From AP-15 sp963785565 (GTDB lineage Bacteria; Pseudomonadota; Alphaproteobacteria; ATCC43930; CGMCC-115725): DNA of 64,000 bases. Numbering within the stretch: position 1 is the first letter of the stretch; every line of letters begins with the position of its first letter. The stretch spans positions 434,001 to 498,000 of the forward strand of contig CAWAVV010000005.1 of assembly GCA_963785565.1 (NCBI GenBank), in the 5' to 3' direction. Of this stretch, positions 28,918-36,991 are shown one piece after another. The notes beneath the pieces were generated by a model. That model saw nothing but the letters and a program-made list of their open reading frames with translations, did no database searches and had not been told where the DNA came from. The position numbers were made by a program, and so were the translations under genes.

Positions 28918-31814
28918 CCTCGTTTCTCTCGTCGCGAAGAGCATTGGCGCGCGCGGCGACGCTGCTCGAAGCCAATCGGCAATCAGTGTTGTTTGTGTCG
29001 CCGTTGCTGCGTGCGCGCGAGGTGAAGATGGCCTCCGCCCTGCGGCAAATTGGCTGGAAGGTCGTGCTGATCCACCTGCAGAACACGCCGTTCGCGCCGG
29101 AAGCTCATTTCGACATCGCCATCCAGGCGCGCACGGAAAGAGAAGCGCATTCCTTTGCCAAAACGCTGCGCCCCAGAATTTGTCATGCCTTTTCTGGTGC
29201 AGTAGATGGACTGTTGCTGCGATTGTGTCGGGACAAGCCGGGGCCACTGGTCATTGATCTGAACGATGTCTTTTGCCCGTCGCTGTTCAACTATTGCACC
29301 GAACGGTTCGAGCCGACGCGCGAATGCCTGGCAAAGGCGGATGCGCTGTGCGCCCGCGACATTCAGGCCCGCGCGGCGCACCACCTCGATGGCTTTCCGC
29401 TCCCGAAGCACACTTTGCTTTTCCCTGAATACACCTGGGCCGACCCGCCACCCATTGCGGCCGTTCAAGCCAAATTCGACAGCGACGAGGTGCGGGTCGT
29501 GTCTGTCGGCACCTTCTGTCTCGAATCCCGCGGCGAATATGACAGCTGCTATCTTAAGCTGGCTGAGCTATTGGTCGCGCAGAAGATTCATCTGCACATT
29601 TATCCACACTGGTTCTACAAAGAGAGCCCTCTGTCCGCATTCAATTGGGATCTGGCAAAAGATTTCACCGATTTTTTCGCGCTTCAACGCCGGACGGACT
29701 ATCTCCACATCCACGACAGCATCGGCTTCGAGGCGTTGGCAACGGAGTTGTTAGCATATGATTTCGGCATCGTCTCTGGCGGGTGCGCCGAGCTCGGGCA
29801 ACGTCTTGGGCTGTTGAAATCGGCATATATGATGGCCTGTTATTCGGGCCGGATCTCCGATTATCTCGATGCCCGGTTGCCGATTCTGATCAATAAAGAG
29901 GTCGGGTTCAATTTCCAACTATTGCGCCATTATCGAGTAGAGATAGATTTGCGTGGAGTACTGCAGCCGGGTTTTCGTGATTTTCTCCTCGCGGTAAAGC
30001 GCGACCCCGACCAGCACAGAGATGTGGAGGAAGCGGCCAAGCGACTTTCGATCGGGCGACACGCATCGAGATTGGCCGCCCTTTACGAGAGGGTAATTGC
30101 GGGTCGCCGGCAGCTGGGCATCCCGCGCTGGCTTTCGCTCCCGCATAAAGTACCGCTGCTCGGCCCACGGCTCGGGCATCTGAAGCGCAATATCGAAGGC
30201 TTGCACCAGACGATCGACTGGCAGCGGCAGAGCGCGCAGGAGCAGCGACGGCGCAGGCAAAACGAGCGCGATTTTCGTATGCGGCAAAACCGGGAACGTC
30301 ACAGCGAACTCGACGCCCTGCGCCAGCAAAGTCAAAATGAACTCGCCGCCCTGCGCCAGCAAAGCCAAAATGAACTCGACGCCCTGCGCCAGCAAAGTCA
30401 AAATGAACTCGATGCCGTACGCCAGCAAAGTCGAAGCGAACTCGATGCCGTGCGCCAGCAAAGCCAGAGCGAACTCGACGCTGTACTCCAGCAACGTCAA
30501 AATGAACTCGATGCCGTACGCCAGCAAAGTCGAAGCGAACTCGATGCCGTGCGCCAGCAAAGCCAGAGCGAACTCGATGCCGTGCGCCAACAAAGTCAGT
30601 GCGAACTCGACGCCCTGCGCCTACAACAGGGAAGAGAGCTCAGCTCTCTGCGGCGGCACCGCCACCGCGAGCTCGATGCTCTTCTTTTACACAACGCAAA
30701 CGTGCCGGCCGCGCCCAAGCGCACGCCGCTCGGCGACGATTTGGTGTCCGGCCTCTTGAACTGGCCTGAGATTAACGATGAACATGAACGGGCGAATGGA
30801 TTCTGCGAGTTGCTGCGCTTGATGCGGCTGTCATCGCTTTGCACGGACCCGCTTACAGAGATCTCTTCGGCGTGGGAATTGCTGAGCCAAAAACATTTGG
30901 ACGAATTGCTGCGCAACGGATACCGCGATTTCAAGCGAACAATCGGCTGTAATTATTTTAATTTCCTTGTCCAAAACGGCGATCCTCAAATGGTTTTTTT
31001 GGAGGCGACTCTGAGTCCGGCGGTCTGTTTTGGACTAAGAACCGCCGCTCAGAGCATGCCCGACGATCCGAATTTGCAGCTGCCGGACCAAGTTGCTTAT
31101 CGTTATTTCGTTCTGTTGTTGTGGACTTATGCGCAAAACTTAGATGCCGCGGGCTATCTCGACCGTCTCGATGAGCCACAGGAGGGCAATCCGATTACGA
31201 TCGAGGTGAACGGTCGCCGCATCTCGTCGGACTTGGTCAACTCAGTGCTCGAATACTATTCGATCGGTGAAGCCATCGATTTTTCGAAATGCCGCCGCGT
31301 CCTGGAGATTGGCTGCGGCTATGGACGTTCGGCCTGTTCCATCCTTCAATTGAATCCGCATATTCAATACACGTTAGTCGATGTTCCGCCTGCGTTGTAC
31401 CTTGCGCAACGTTATCTATCTTCCGTGCTTGAACGGGAGATCTTCAGGGTTCGCCATTTTGATGAATTTGATGATGTTAAATCAGAAATGGAGGGGTGTT
31501 CAGTCATCTTTCTATTGCCGCATCAGCTCCGCTTGCTACCCGATCGGCGATTTGACCTGACGTTAAACATCTCGTCTTTCGGCGAAATGCAACCCCAGAT
31601 GATCGCGCAGTACTTTGACGAAATTGACCGCCTGACTCGGGGCGTCTTCTATACTAAGCAGTGGAAAATCTCAAAAAACCCATTTGACGGCATTGACGTG
31701 ACCAAAGAGGATTATCCGGTAAAGGGGAGCTGGCAAACGCTATATCAACGGGATGCACGCGTGCAAACAGGGTTTTTCGAGGCGGCCTATCGTATCGGAG
31801 GCACGCTACCGTGA
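28914..31814 (+). CDS. Glycosyltransferase-like protein with tandem coiled-coil linker and C-terminal sugar O-methyltransferase domain
   Basis: 966 residues. Residues 1 to about 430 look like a GT-B glycosyltransferase (VLFVSPLLRAREVKMASALR, FPEYTWADPPPI, VVSVGTFCLESRGEYDSCY, LPILINKEVGFN). About 435-600 is a highly charged, Gln-rich coiled coil built from roughly twelve 11-residue repeats (consensus NELDAVRQQSQ). About 600-966 is a SAM methyltransferase of the putative sugar O-methyltransferase type, with motif I VLEIGCGYGRSAC near residue 796 and LNISSFGEMQPQMI. ATG 28914 overlaps the preceding stop. The layout recalls E. coli O9a WbdD, where a coiled coil separates catalytic domains from the polymerase contact and sets chain length; that role here is inference. 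Confidence 0.8.
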   Translation: MTSFLSSRRALARAATLLEANRQSVLFVSPLLRAREVKMASALRQIGWKVVLIHLQNTPFAPEAHFDIAIQARTEREAHSFAKTLRPRICHAFSGAVDGLLLRLCRDKPGPLVIDLNDVFCPSLFNYCTERFEPTRECLAKADALCARDIQARAAHHLDGFPLPKHTLLFPEYTWADPPPIAAVQAKFDSDEVRVVSVGTFCLESRGEYDSCYLKLAELLVAQKIHLHIYPHWFYKESPLSAFNWDLAKDFTDFFALQRRTDYLHIHDSIGFEALATELLAYDFGIVSGGCAELGQRLGLLKSAYMMACYSGRISDYLDARLPILINKEVGFNFQLLRHYRVEIDLRGVLQPGFRDFLLAVKRDPDQHRDVEEAAKRLSIGRHASRLAALYERVIAGRRQLGIPRWLSLPHKVPLLGPRLGHLKRNIEGLHQTIDWQRQSAQEQRRRRQNERDFRMRQNRERHSELDALRQQSQNELAALRQQSQNELDALRQQSQNELDAVRQQSRSELDAVRQQSQSELDAVLQQRQNELDAVRQQSRSELDAVRQQSQSELDAVRQQSQCELDALRLQQGRELSSLRRHRHRELDALLLHNANVPAAPKRTPLGDDLVSGLLNWPEINDEHERANGFCELLRLMRLSSLCTDPLTEISSAWELLSQKHLDELLRNGYRDFKRTIGCNYFNFLVQNGDPQMVFLEATLSPAVCFGLRTAAQSMPDDPNLQLPDQVAYRYFVLLLWTYAQNLDAAGYLDRLDEPQEGNPITIEVNGRRISSDLVNSVLEYYSIGEAIDFSKCRRVLEIGCGYGRSACSILQLNPHIQYTLVDVPPALYLAQRYLSSVLEREIFRVRHFDEFDDVKSEMEGCSVIFLLPHQLRLLPDRRFDLTLNISSFGEMQPQMIAQYFDEIDRLTRGVFYTKQWKISKNPFDGIDVTKEDYPVKGSWQTLYQRDARVQTGFFEAAYRIGGTLP
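30303..30698 (+). repeat. 33-bp in-frame tandem repeat array (12 units, with a 99-bp higher-order repeat)
   Basis: Units begin at 30303 and every 33 bp after (30336, 30369, 30402, ... 30666), each coding for 11 residues with Glu-Leu-Asp and Leu/Val three positions on. The central units are nearly identical, the last three degenerate. Three-unit blocks starting at 30402 and 30501 are almost identical for over 70 nt, so the array has grown by 99-bp duplication. The Leu/Val spacing fits a 3-4-4 (hendecad) coiled coil. Confidence 0.9.
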
Positions 31815-33277
31815 TGCGCTATTGCGGGGTTTATGACTTCGAGCTGCTACCGTATGCACTCGGTGACGTATTGACGTGGAACATCCAGACGGCACTGCGC
31901 TGCGAAGCGGCTCGGCGCGATCGTGTCGACGTGCTGATCTGCGTCGACCCGCGTTATCCGTCGAGCATCTATCAGCGCAATCTGGTAACAGCGGACAATT
32001 GCGGGCTGTTTTTCAGCGAGCTGTTCGGCGCATTCGGCACTCATCCTCGGCTCGGCAGCATCCTGGTCTTTAGTGAGCGCGAACAATTACTCGCCGAATT
32101 GCGCCGTCGCGCCTCTAACGACCCGCTGAATGCAGAGATCCTCGCCGATTACGAGCGGGTGTTGAAGCGGCGCGACGACGAAGCTGTACTCAACGAATAC
32201 TTCATCAAATACATATATGCTCACGATGAGATAAATCGCTTCGCCGAAACTCAGGGGCGCATTCCATTGCTACAGCCCAGCATAGGCTGTACGCCTGATA
32301 CGGCGGGCCTCGCCGCGACGTTGTTCGCCGGTAAGCGCGTTGTGGTCATCCACCCGCGGTTGCGTCGCCTCGACCAAGGATACGGCGGCGGACACACCAA
32401 TTGGCGTGATTCCGACTTTCTCGAATGGTTCGAGTTCGTTCGCGCGGCGGAACGTCGCTATCCCGATGTCACTTTTGTCGTGGTTGGTCGACTGCAGGAA
32501 AAGCCACTCGAAATCCTAAAACTTCCCAACGTCGTGAGCCTGCGCACCTTGGGTCTCGGCCTCGGTCACGAGCTTACCCTGATGCTCGACAGCAATCTAT
32601 TTATCGGGACCTCGAGCGGCTTTGCGGCGATGGCGAATTTCTCTGAGGTGCCGTATTTTATCACCAAGGTGAACGAGGAATCCTGCAATGCCTATCGCAT
32701 CCCGCCGGGCTGTGAGCGGCTCCCCTTCGCACGACCTGACCAACTCCTCGTCTACGAGCCGGAAACCACTGATTTGCTGCTGCGCCTGCTTGATCGCGGG
32801 CTATCCGGGAGCATCCCCAAGACGAGCGAACCGCCACAAAAGCGGCTGGCCGATATCGATCCGGGAGAATTTGTCCGCGAGCGCGCCCGTTGGCTCCATC
32901 CGGGCGCGACGACCAGCCGCTTTTTCACCGATGACGCCTATACCCGGCAGGAAACCGCCTTTCTGCTCCTGCCGCGGATCACCGAGGCAGAGGCGCTGTG
33001 CGCCGAGAGCCGGTCCAGGGCTGCCGTGACGGTCAGTCGGATCGAAGCCAATTTCCCGCAGCTGCGCGATCGCTTCGCGGATCTTGTCCGGTTGAAGGCG
33101 ATGCTCGACGACGATGTCGGTCGCGGTCCATCGACCGTCCGCGCGCCGCCATCGCTGCGCGCGCGCATTGTCACCCGGTTGCCGTTGCCGGTGCGACGAA
33201 TACTTCGCGCCGGACGGACAGCGCTGCGGCGATGGCTGCGGGCCGCAACTTCGGGCCCGCTCGCCCGCGGCCACTGA
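31814..33277 (+). CDS. Hypothetical glycosyltransferase-like protein of a polysaccharide locus
   Basis: 487 residues; I do not recognise a named family. The middle (VVVIHPRLRRLDQGYGGGHT, FVVVGRLQEKP, VVSLRTLGLGLGHEL, LFIGTSSGFAAMANFSEVPY) resembles the donor half of GT-B glycosyltransferases or glycan-processing proteins with a ligand-binding GTSSG loop. The C-terminal 120 residues are Arg-rich and predicted helical. ATG 31814 (shared base with the preceding TGA) gives MRYCGVYDFELLPYALGD; GTG 31811 is the alternative. Its tight coupling to the GT-coiled-coil-methyltransferase gene suggests a joint role. Confidence 0.6.
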   Translation: MRYCGVYDFELLPYALGDVLTWNIQTALRCEAARRDRVDVLICVDPRYPSSIYQRNLVTADNCGLFFSELFGAFGTHPRLGSILVFSEREQLLAELRRRASNDPLNAEILADYERVLKRRDDEAVLNEYFIKYIYAHDEINRFAETQGRIPLLQPSIGCTPDTAGLAATLFAGKRVVVIHPRLRRLDQGYGGGHTNWRDSDFLEWFEFVRAAERRYPDVTFVVVGRLQEKPLEILKLPNVVSLRTLGLGLGHELTLMLDSNLFIGTSSGFAAMANFSEVPYFITKVNEESCNAYRIPPGCERLPFARPDQLLVYEPETTDLLLRLLDRGLSGSIPKTSEPPQKRLADIDPGEFVRERARWLHPGATTSRFFTDDAYTRQETAFLLLPRITEAEALCAESRSRAAVTVSRIEANFPQLRDRFADLVRLKAMLDDDVGRGPSTVRAPPSLRARIVTRLPLPVRRILRAGRTALRRWLRAATSGPLARGH

Positions 33278-33315
33278 GCAGGCTTGGGTTCCAGCTTACC
33301 GAGGCAAGCTATTAC

Positions 33316-34173
33316 ATGCCGCGCGTGATCTACACCAGCGAGCTGCAGGAGCCGCTGCGAGTGCTGTTGTCCCCCGGCCGAGTGGCCAGCGACCTATTGC
33401 GGCATCGCGAGGTCATCCGCGCCTTCGTTACGCGCGACTTTCGCGCGACCCACCGCGGAACCTATCTCGGACCGATCTGGTCGGTTCTCTCGCCGCTGAT
33501 CATGCTGGCGCTGTTCACTTTTGTATTTGGTGGGATATTTCACGGCCGGTTCACGCACAACGCCAGCGAAACGCCGGTCGAGTTCGCGCTTGCCATGTTC
33601 ATTGGCCTCAGCCTTTTCAATTGCTTCGGCCAAAGCGCGAACACCGCGCCGAGCGTCATTCTCGCCAACACCCCGTACGTCAAGACACTCAATTTCCCGC
33701 TCCAGATCCTGCCCGTAGCATCGGTCATGCAGATGGTCATCAACATGGCGATCGCACTGGCGCTGTGCCTGGCGATCTTCTTCGCGATGCACGGGTTTAT
33801 CTATTGGAGCGCAGTCGGCCTGATTCCGCTCGCGCTGTGTGTAACGCTGTTCAGCCTCGGCGCCTCGTGGCTATTGGCAGCGCTCGGCGTGTTCATCCGT
33901 GACATCCCGTCGATCGTTGGCCCGATCACGACGGTGCTGATGTTTCTCTCCTCGGTGTTTTTTTCGATCGAGAGCGTGCCGCGGCGTGTCCGCTGGTTTG
34001 TCGAGCTGAACCCACTGGCCGTAATCATCGACGAGGCGCGGGGTTGCGTCATGTACGACCGCTGGCCCGATTTGCCGGTAATGGCTTTCATTTGCGCCCT
34101 TTCGCTTGCTGTCGCGCTTTTCGGCTACGCCGTCTTCATGCGCATGAAGGCTGCTTTCGCCGACGTTGTGTGA
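33316..34173 (+). CDS. wzm: ABC-2 type polysaccharide exporter permease (Wzm-like)
   Basis: 285 residues, about six membrane segments (GPIWSVLSPLIMLALFTFVF; MVINMAIALALCLAIFFAM; LIPLALCVTLFSLGASWLLA; the C-terminal ICALSLAVALFGYAVFM). FVTRDFRATHRGTYLGPIWS is the conserved amphipathic entry of KpsM/Wzm permeases. Exports a finished lipid-linked O-chain or capsule across the inner membrane with the ATPase encoded next. ATG 33316; the longer open frame from 32998 overlaps the previous gene and is not credible. Confidence 0.92.
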   Translation: MPRVIYTSELQEPLRVLLSPGRVASDLLRHREVIRAFVTRDFRATHRGTYLGPIWSVLSPLIMLALFTFVFGGIFHGRFTHNASETPVEFALAMFIGLSLFNCFGQSANTAPSVILANTPYVKTLNFPLQILPVASVMQMVINMAIALALCLAIFFAMHGFIYWSAVGLIPLALCVTLFSLGASWLLAALGVFIRDIPSIVGPITTVLMFLSSVFFSIESVPRRVRWFVELNPLAVIIDEARGCVMYDRWPDLPVMAFICALSLAVALFGYAVFMRMKAAFADVV

Positions 34174-34177
34174 ACCG

Positions 34178-35680
34178 ATGAGCCTGCTCGACGATACTCG
34201 GTCGACGACCGAACCGAACGAAGCGCCAATCGCCGTGCGCGTCAGCAACCTGGCGAAGACCTACGGGCTATGGTCGTCGCCAACGGCGCGGCTGAACTAT
34301 CCGCTGCTGACGATGGCACGGCAGCTGGCGCCAATGCCGCAGGCTCTCGCCGCCCGCTTCGATCGTAAGCGGAGCCAGCTATATCGCGAATTCCACGCCC
34401 TTGAAGATGTCTCGTTCGAGATTCGCAAGGGCGAGAGCTGGGGCTTTATCGGCGTCAATGGCAGCGGCAAATCGACCCTGCTCAAGGTCATCGCCGGCAA
34501 TTTGCGCCCGACGCGCGGTTCGGTCGAAGTTGACGGGAAAGTCGTGATCCTCGATTATTCTTCGGGTTTGAATGGAGAATTCACTGGCCGCGAAAACATC
34601 TATTTGAAAACTGCGATCTTTGGGCTGACACGTAAAGAAGTCGATGGGCGCCTTCAGTCGATAATCGACTTCGCGGAGATCGGCGACTTTATCGACCAGC
34701 CAGTCAAGATCTATTCGAGCGGCATGGTGGCTCGCCTCGGATTTGCGATCATCGCCCATGTCGACGCCGACATCATGATCACCGACGAGGCGCTCTCGGT
34801 TGGCGACGCGTTCTTTGTACAGAAATGCATGGCGCATATCCGCGATTTTTTGCGCCGCGGCACGTTTTTGTTCGTCTCGCACTCGATCGGCGATGTGGTC
34901 GGGCTGTGCCAGAAAGCGGTGTGGCTCGAGCATGGCCGGATCAGGGCGATCGGCGCCGCCAAGGATGTCGCCGATGCCTACCTGTCGTCGAGCGCGCTGG
35001 CGGTCTCGCAGCGTTATTTGAATGAGCTCGAACCCCCGCCGAGCGCGGCCGACGCCCTCGTTGCACAGGCGCCGACCGCTGCGACGACGGCGTTTCTGGC
35101 GCAGCCGCGGCTCGGCCATCTCGCCGATATGCGGCCGCCGCGCACTGTCAGAGACCCACGTCTCGATTTTCTCAACCGCAGCCCGTGGCGCAACGATCTG
35201 GAGATCCCGGATTTTCACCTGAACGGCTCGGGCTTCGGCGTCGGCGGCGCACGAATCGAGGATGTCTCGTTCGAGGATGATGACGGCAATAAATTGGCCT
35301 GGGTCATCGGCGCCGAGCTCGTGCGCCTGGTCATCGATGTCGCGGCCGACCGGGACCTCGCGTCGCCGATCGTCGGTTTCCAGGTCAAGGACCGGCTGGG
35401 TCAAGTGCTGTTCGCCGACAATACCTACCTGACGACCATCGAACAGCCGGTCGCCGTTTCGGCCGGGCAGCGCTTCCAGGCCGAGTTCTGCTTTCAGATG
35501 CCGCTGCTGCCGGTCGGCGAGTACGTCATTCGCGTCGCCATCGCAATGGGGGTCGAGAGCGACAACGCCATGCTCCATTGTATCGACAACGCGCTGGTCT
35601 TCAGCTCCACGACCTCGGGGGCGCGCCACGGCCTGGTCGGTGTGCCGATGCAGCATGTCCGGATAGGACTGTCGGCGTGA
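34178..35680 (+). CDS. wzt: ABC polysaccharide exporter ATPase with C-terminal carbohydrate-binding extension (Wzt-like)
   Basis: 500 residues. The nucleotide-binding domain spans about 20-260: Walker A GVNGSGKST (92-100), signature YSSGM (179-183), Walker B DIMITDEAL (198-206), His-loop VSHS (233-236). After a proline/alanine-rich linker, residues about 330-500 form a beta-rich domain (IEDVSFEDDDGNKLAWV, IVGFQVKDRLGQVLF, FCFQMPLLPVGEYVIRVAI) matching the Wzt C-terminal domain, which in E. coli O8/O9a binds the methyl- or methylphosphate-capped end of the O-chain. The ATG lies 4 nt after the Wzm stop; the gene end overlaps the next gene by 4 nt. Confidence 0.93.
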   Translation: MSLLDDTRSTTEPNEAPIAVRVSNLAKTYGLWSSPTARLNYPLLTMARQLAPMPQALAARFDRKRSQLYREFHALEDVSFEIRKGESWGFIGVNGSGKSTLLKVIAGNLRPTRGSVEVDGKVVILDYSSGLNGEFTGRENIYLKTAIFGLTRKEVDGRLQSIIDFAEIGDFIDQPVKIYSSGMVARLGFAIIAHVDADIMITDEALSVGDAFFVQKCMAHIRDFLRRGTFLFVSHSIGDVVGLCQKAVWLEHGRIRAIGAAKDVADAYLSSSALAVSQRYLNELEPPPSAADALVAQAPTAATTAFLAQPRLGHLADMRPPRTVRDPRLDFLNRSPWRNDLEIPDFHLNGSGFGVGGARIEDVSFEDDDGNKLAWVIGAELVRLVIDVAADRDLASPIVGFQVKDRLGQVLFADNTYLTTIEQPVAVSAGQRFQAEFCFQMPLLPVGEYVIRVAIAMGVESDNAMLHCIDNALVFSSTTSGARHGLVGVPMQHVRIGLSA

Positions 35681-36936
35681 GCGCGATCGTCGAAGCGTCA
35701 TCGGCGCGCAAGAGCCAATCGAGCGCCGGTCCGGGAGCCGACCGGCCCGGGTTTCCAGCCGACCACACGATCGTCATCCCGACCTACAACCGCCCGCTGA
35801 TGGTGTCTCGGCTCGCCGCTTATTACGTCGCGCGTGAGCCCCAGCTGAATCTACTGGTACTCGATTCTAGCAGGCCGGAACTAGCCGAGGAAAACGCGCG
35901 GGCGCTGCTCGCCCTCGGCGGTTCAATAAGGCACCTCACCTTTCCGCAGACCCTGCCGCTGGTTGGCAAGATCGCCAGCGGCCTCCGCGAAGTCACGACG
36001 CCATTCGTCTCTCTCTGCGCCGACGATGACATCGTCTTTCCTGACGGGCTGCGTGAGGCGACGGCCTTTCTCACCGAGCATCCCGATTATGTCAGCGCCC
36101 ACGGCCTCTATCTGAACTTTCGCATCGCCGGCGACGAGGTTCACCTCACCCGCGAGTACTCGGGCGCCGGAAACGAAGCGGAACACCCGGGACAGCGCAT
36201 CTTCTGTCTATGCCAACAATACGAATCGCTGTTTTACGCCGCCTTCCGCACCCCCGATCTGCAACAGATATCCGTTGCCGCGACCGCGCTGCCGACATTG
36301 CATTTTCAGGAGCTGTTCCAATCGGTATCCGCACTGATCAAGGGTAAGGTCAAGCGGTTCCCGAAATTCTACGGAGGCCGGCAATCCTGCGATCCGGCGG
36401 AGCCCGAGCGCGACAAATGGCAGACCTATTACTGGTTCGCCGACGACCCGGCTGAATTCCTCGACCACTACCGCGCCTATCGCGACGAGGTGAGCAGATT
36501 TTACGAAGAACACGCAGCCGAGCCACAGCTCGACCGGAGCGCGCTCGCCCGGGTGCTCGATCTGGCGCATGCGGTCTATTTCTCGGCCGGCTGCCCGCCC
36601 GCCTACTTCATGACGAGGCTGCAGGACCTTTGGCTGAACGCGCCGGCGGTCACCACCGGACGCCGCGACCTGCTCAACGACATTCGGCCGCACAGCCCTC
36701 ATCGCGAGCTGCGCCGCGCGCTCCGGCTTCTGAATTTCCTGCGCCGCCGCTTCGGCCAACGCGCGCGCTCACGCTGGGCCTCCAACCTCGCCGAATTGAA
36801 CCGCTCGGCGCGGCAATCCTACCGCACGCCGTGGATGTGCCGACTGCCGCTCGGGCTCGAATGGCTGGCCGCCGTCCCGGATTTTCGCCGCGTCTATAGC
36901 GAGCTCTGCTGCTATCTAGACCAAACCGCACTGTAG
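35677..36936 (+). CDS. Glycosyltransferase family 2-like protein (TIGR04440-type)
   Basis: 419 residues. The GT-A start is TIVIPTYNRPLMVSRLAAYY and the metal-binding DxD region is FVSLCADDDIVFPDGL; the C-terminal half (YYWFADDPAEFLDHYRAYRD, LNFLRRRFGQRARSRW) is family-specific and helical. Matches the glycosyltransferase subgroup often placed near O-antigen ABC exporters. GTG 35677 overlaps the wzt stop; the open frame upstream is a shadow. Confidence 0.82.
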   Translation: MSAIVEASSARKSQSSAGPGADRPGFPADHTIVIPTYNRPLMVSRLAAYYVAREPQLNLLVLDSSRPELAEENARALLALGGSIRHLTFPQTLPLVGKIASGLREVTTPFVSLCADDDIVFPDGLREATAFLTEHPDYVSAHGLYLNFRIAGDEVHLTREYSGAGNEAEHPGQRIFCLCQQYESLFYAAFRTPDLQQISVAATALPTLHFQELFQSVSALIKGKVKRFPKFYGGRQSCDPAEPERDKWQTYYWFADDPAEFLDHYRAYRDEVSRFYEEHAAEPQLDRSALARVLDLAHAVYFSAGCPPAYFMTRLQDLWLNAPAVTTGRRDLLNDIRPHSPHRELRRALRLLNFLRRRFGQRARSRWASNLAELNRSARQSYRTPWMCRLPLGLEWLAAVPDFRRVYSELCCYLDQTAL

Positions 36937-36991
36937 TGCGGCTTGTCTTTCCGGAAAATCGTGCTCTGCTGCGCTCCTTAAAGCATCCCAA

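Noticed and set aside
30303..30698. CRISPR-like regular repeat array
   Set aside because: Units are contiguous without spacers, in frame, and encode an 11-residue coiled-coil repeat.
32998..33315. An N-terminal extension of the Wzm-like permease
   Set aside because: It lies inside the preceding gene and reads as Arg/Ala-rich noise; ATG 33316 gives the normal family length.
34379..35701. A 440-codon minus-strand open frame
   Set aside because: Antisense to wzt, where Walker A, Walker B and signature motifs fix the real strand.
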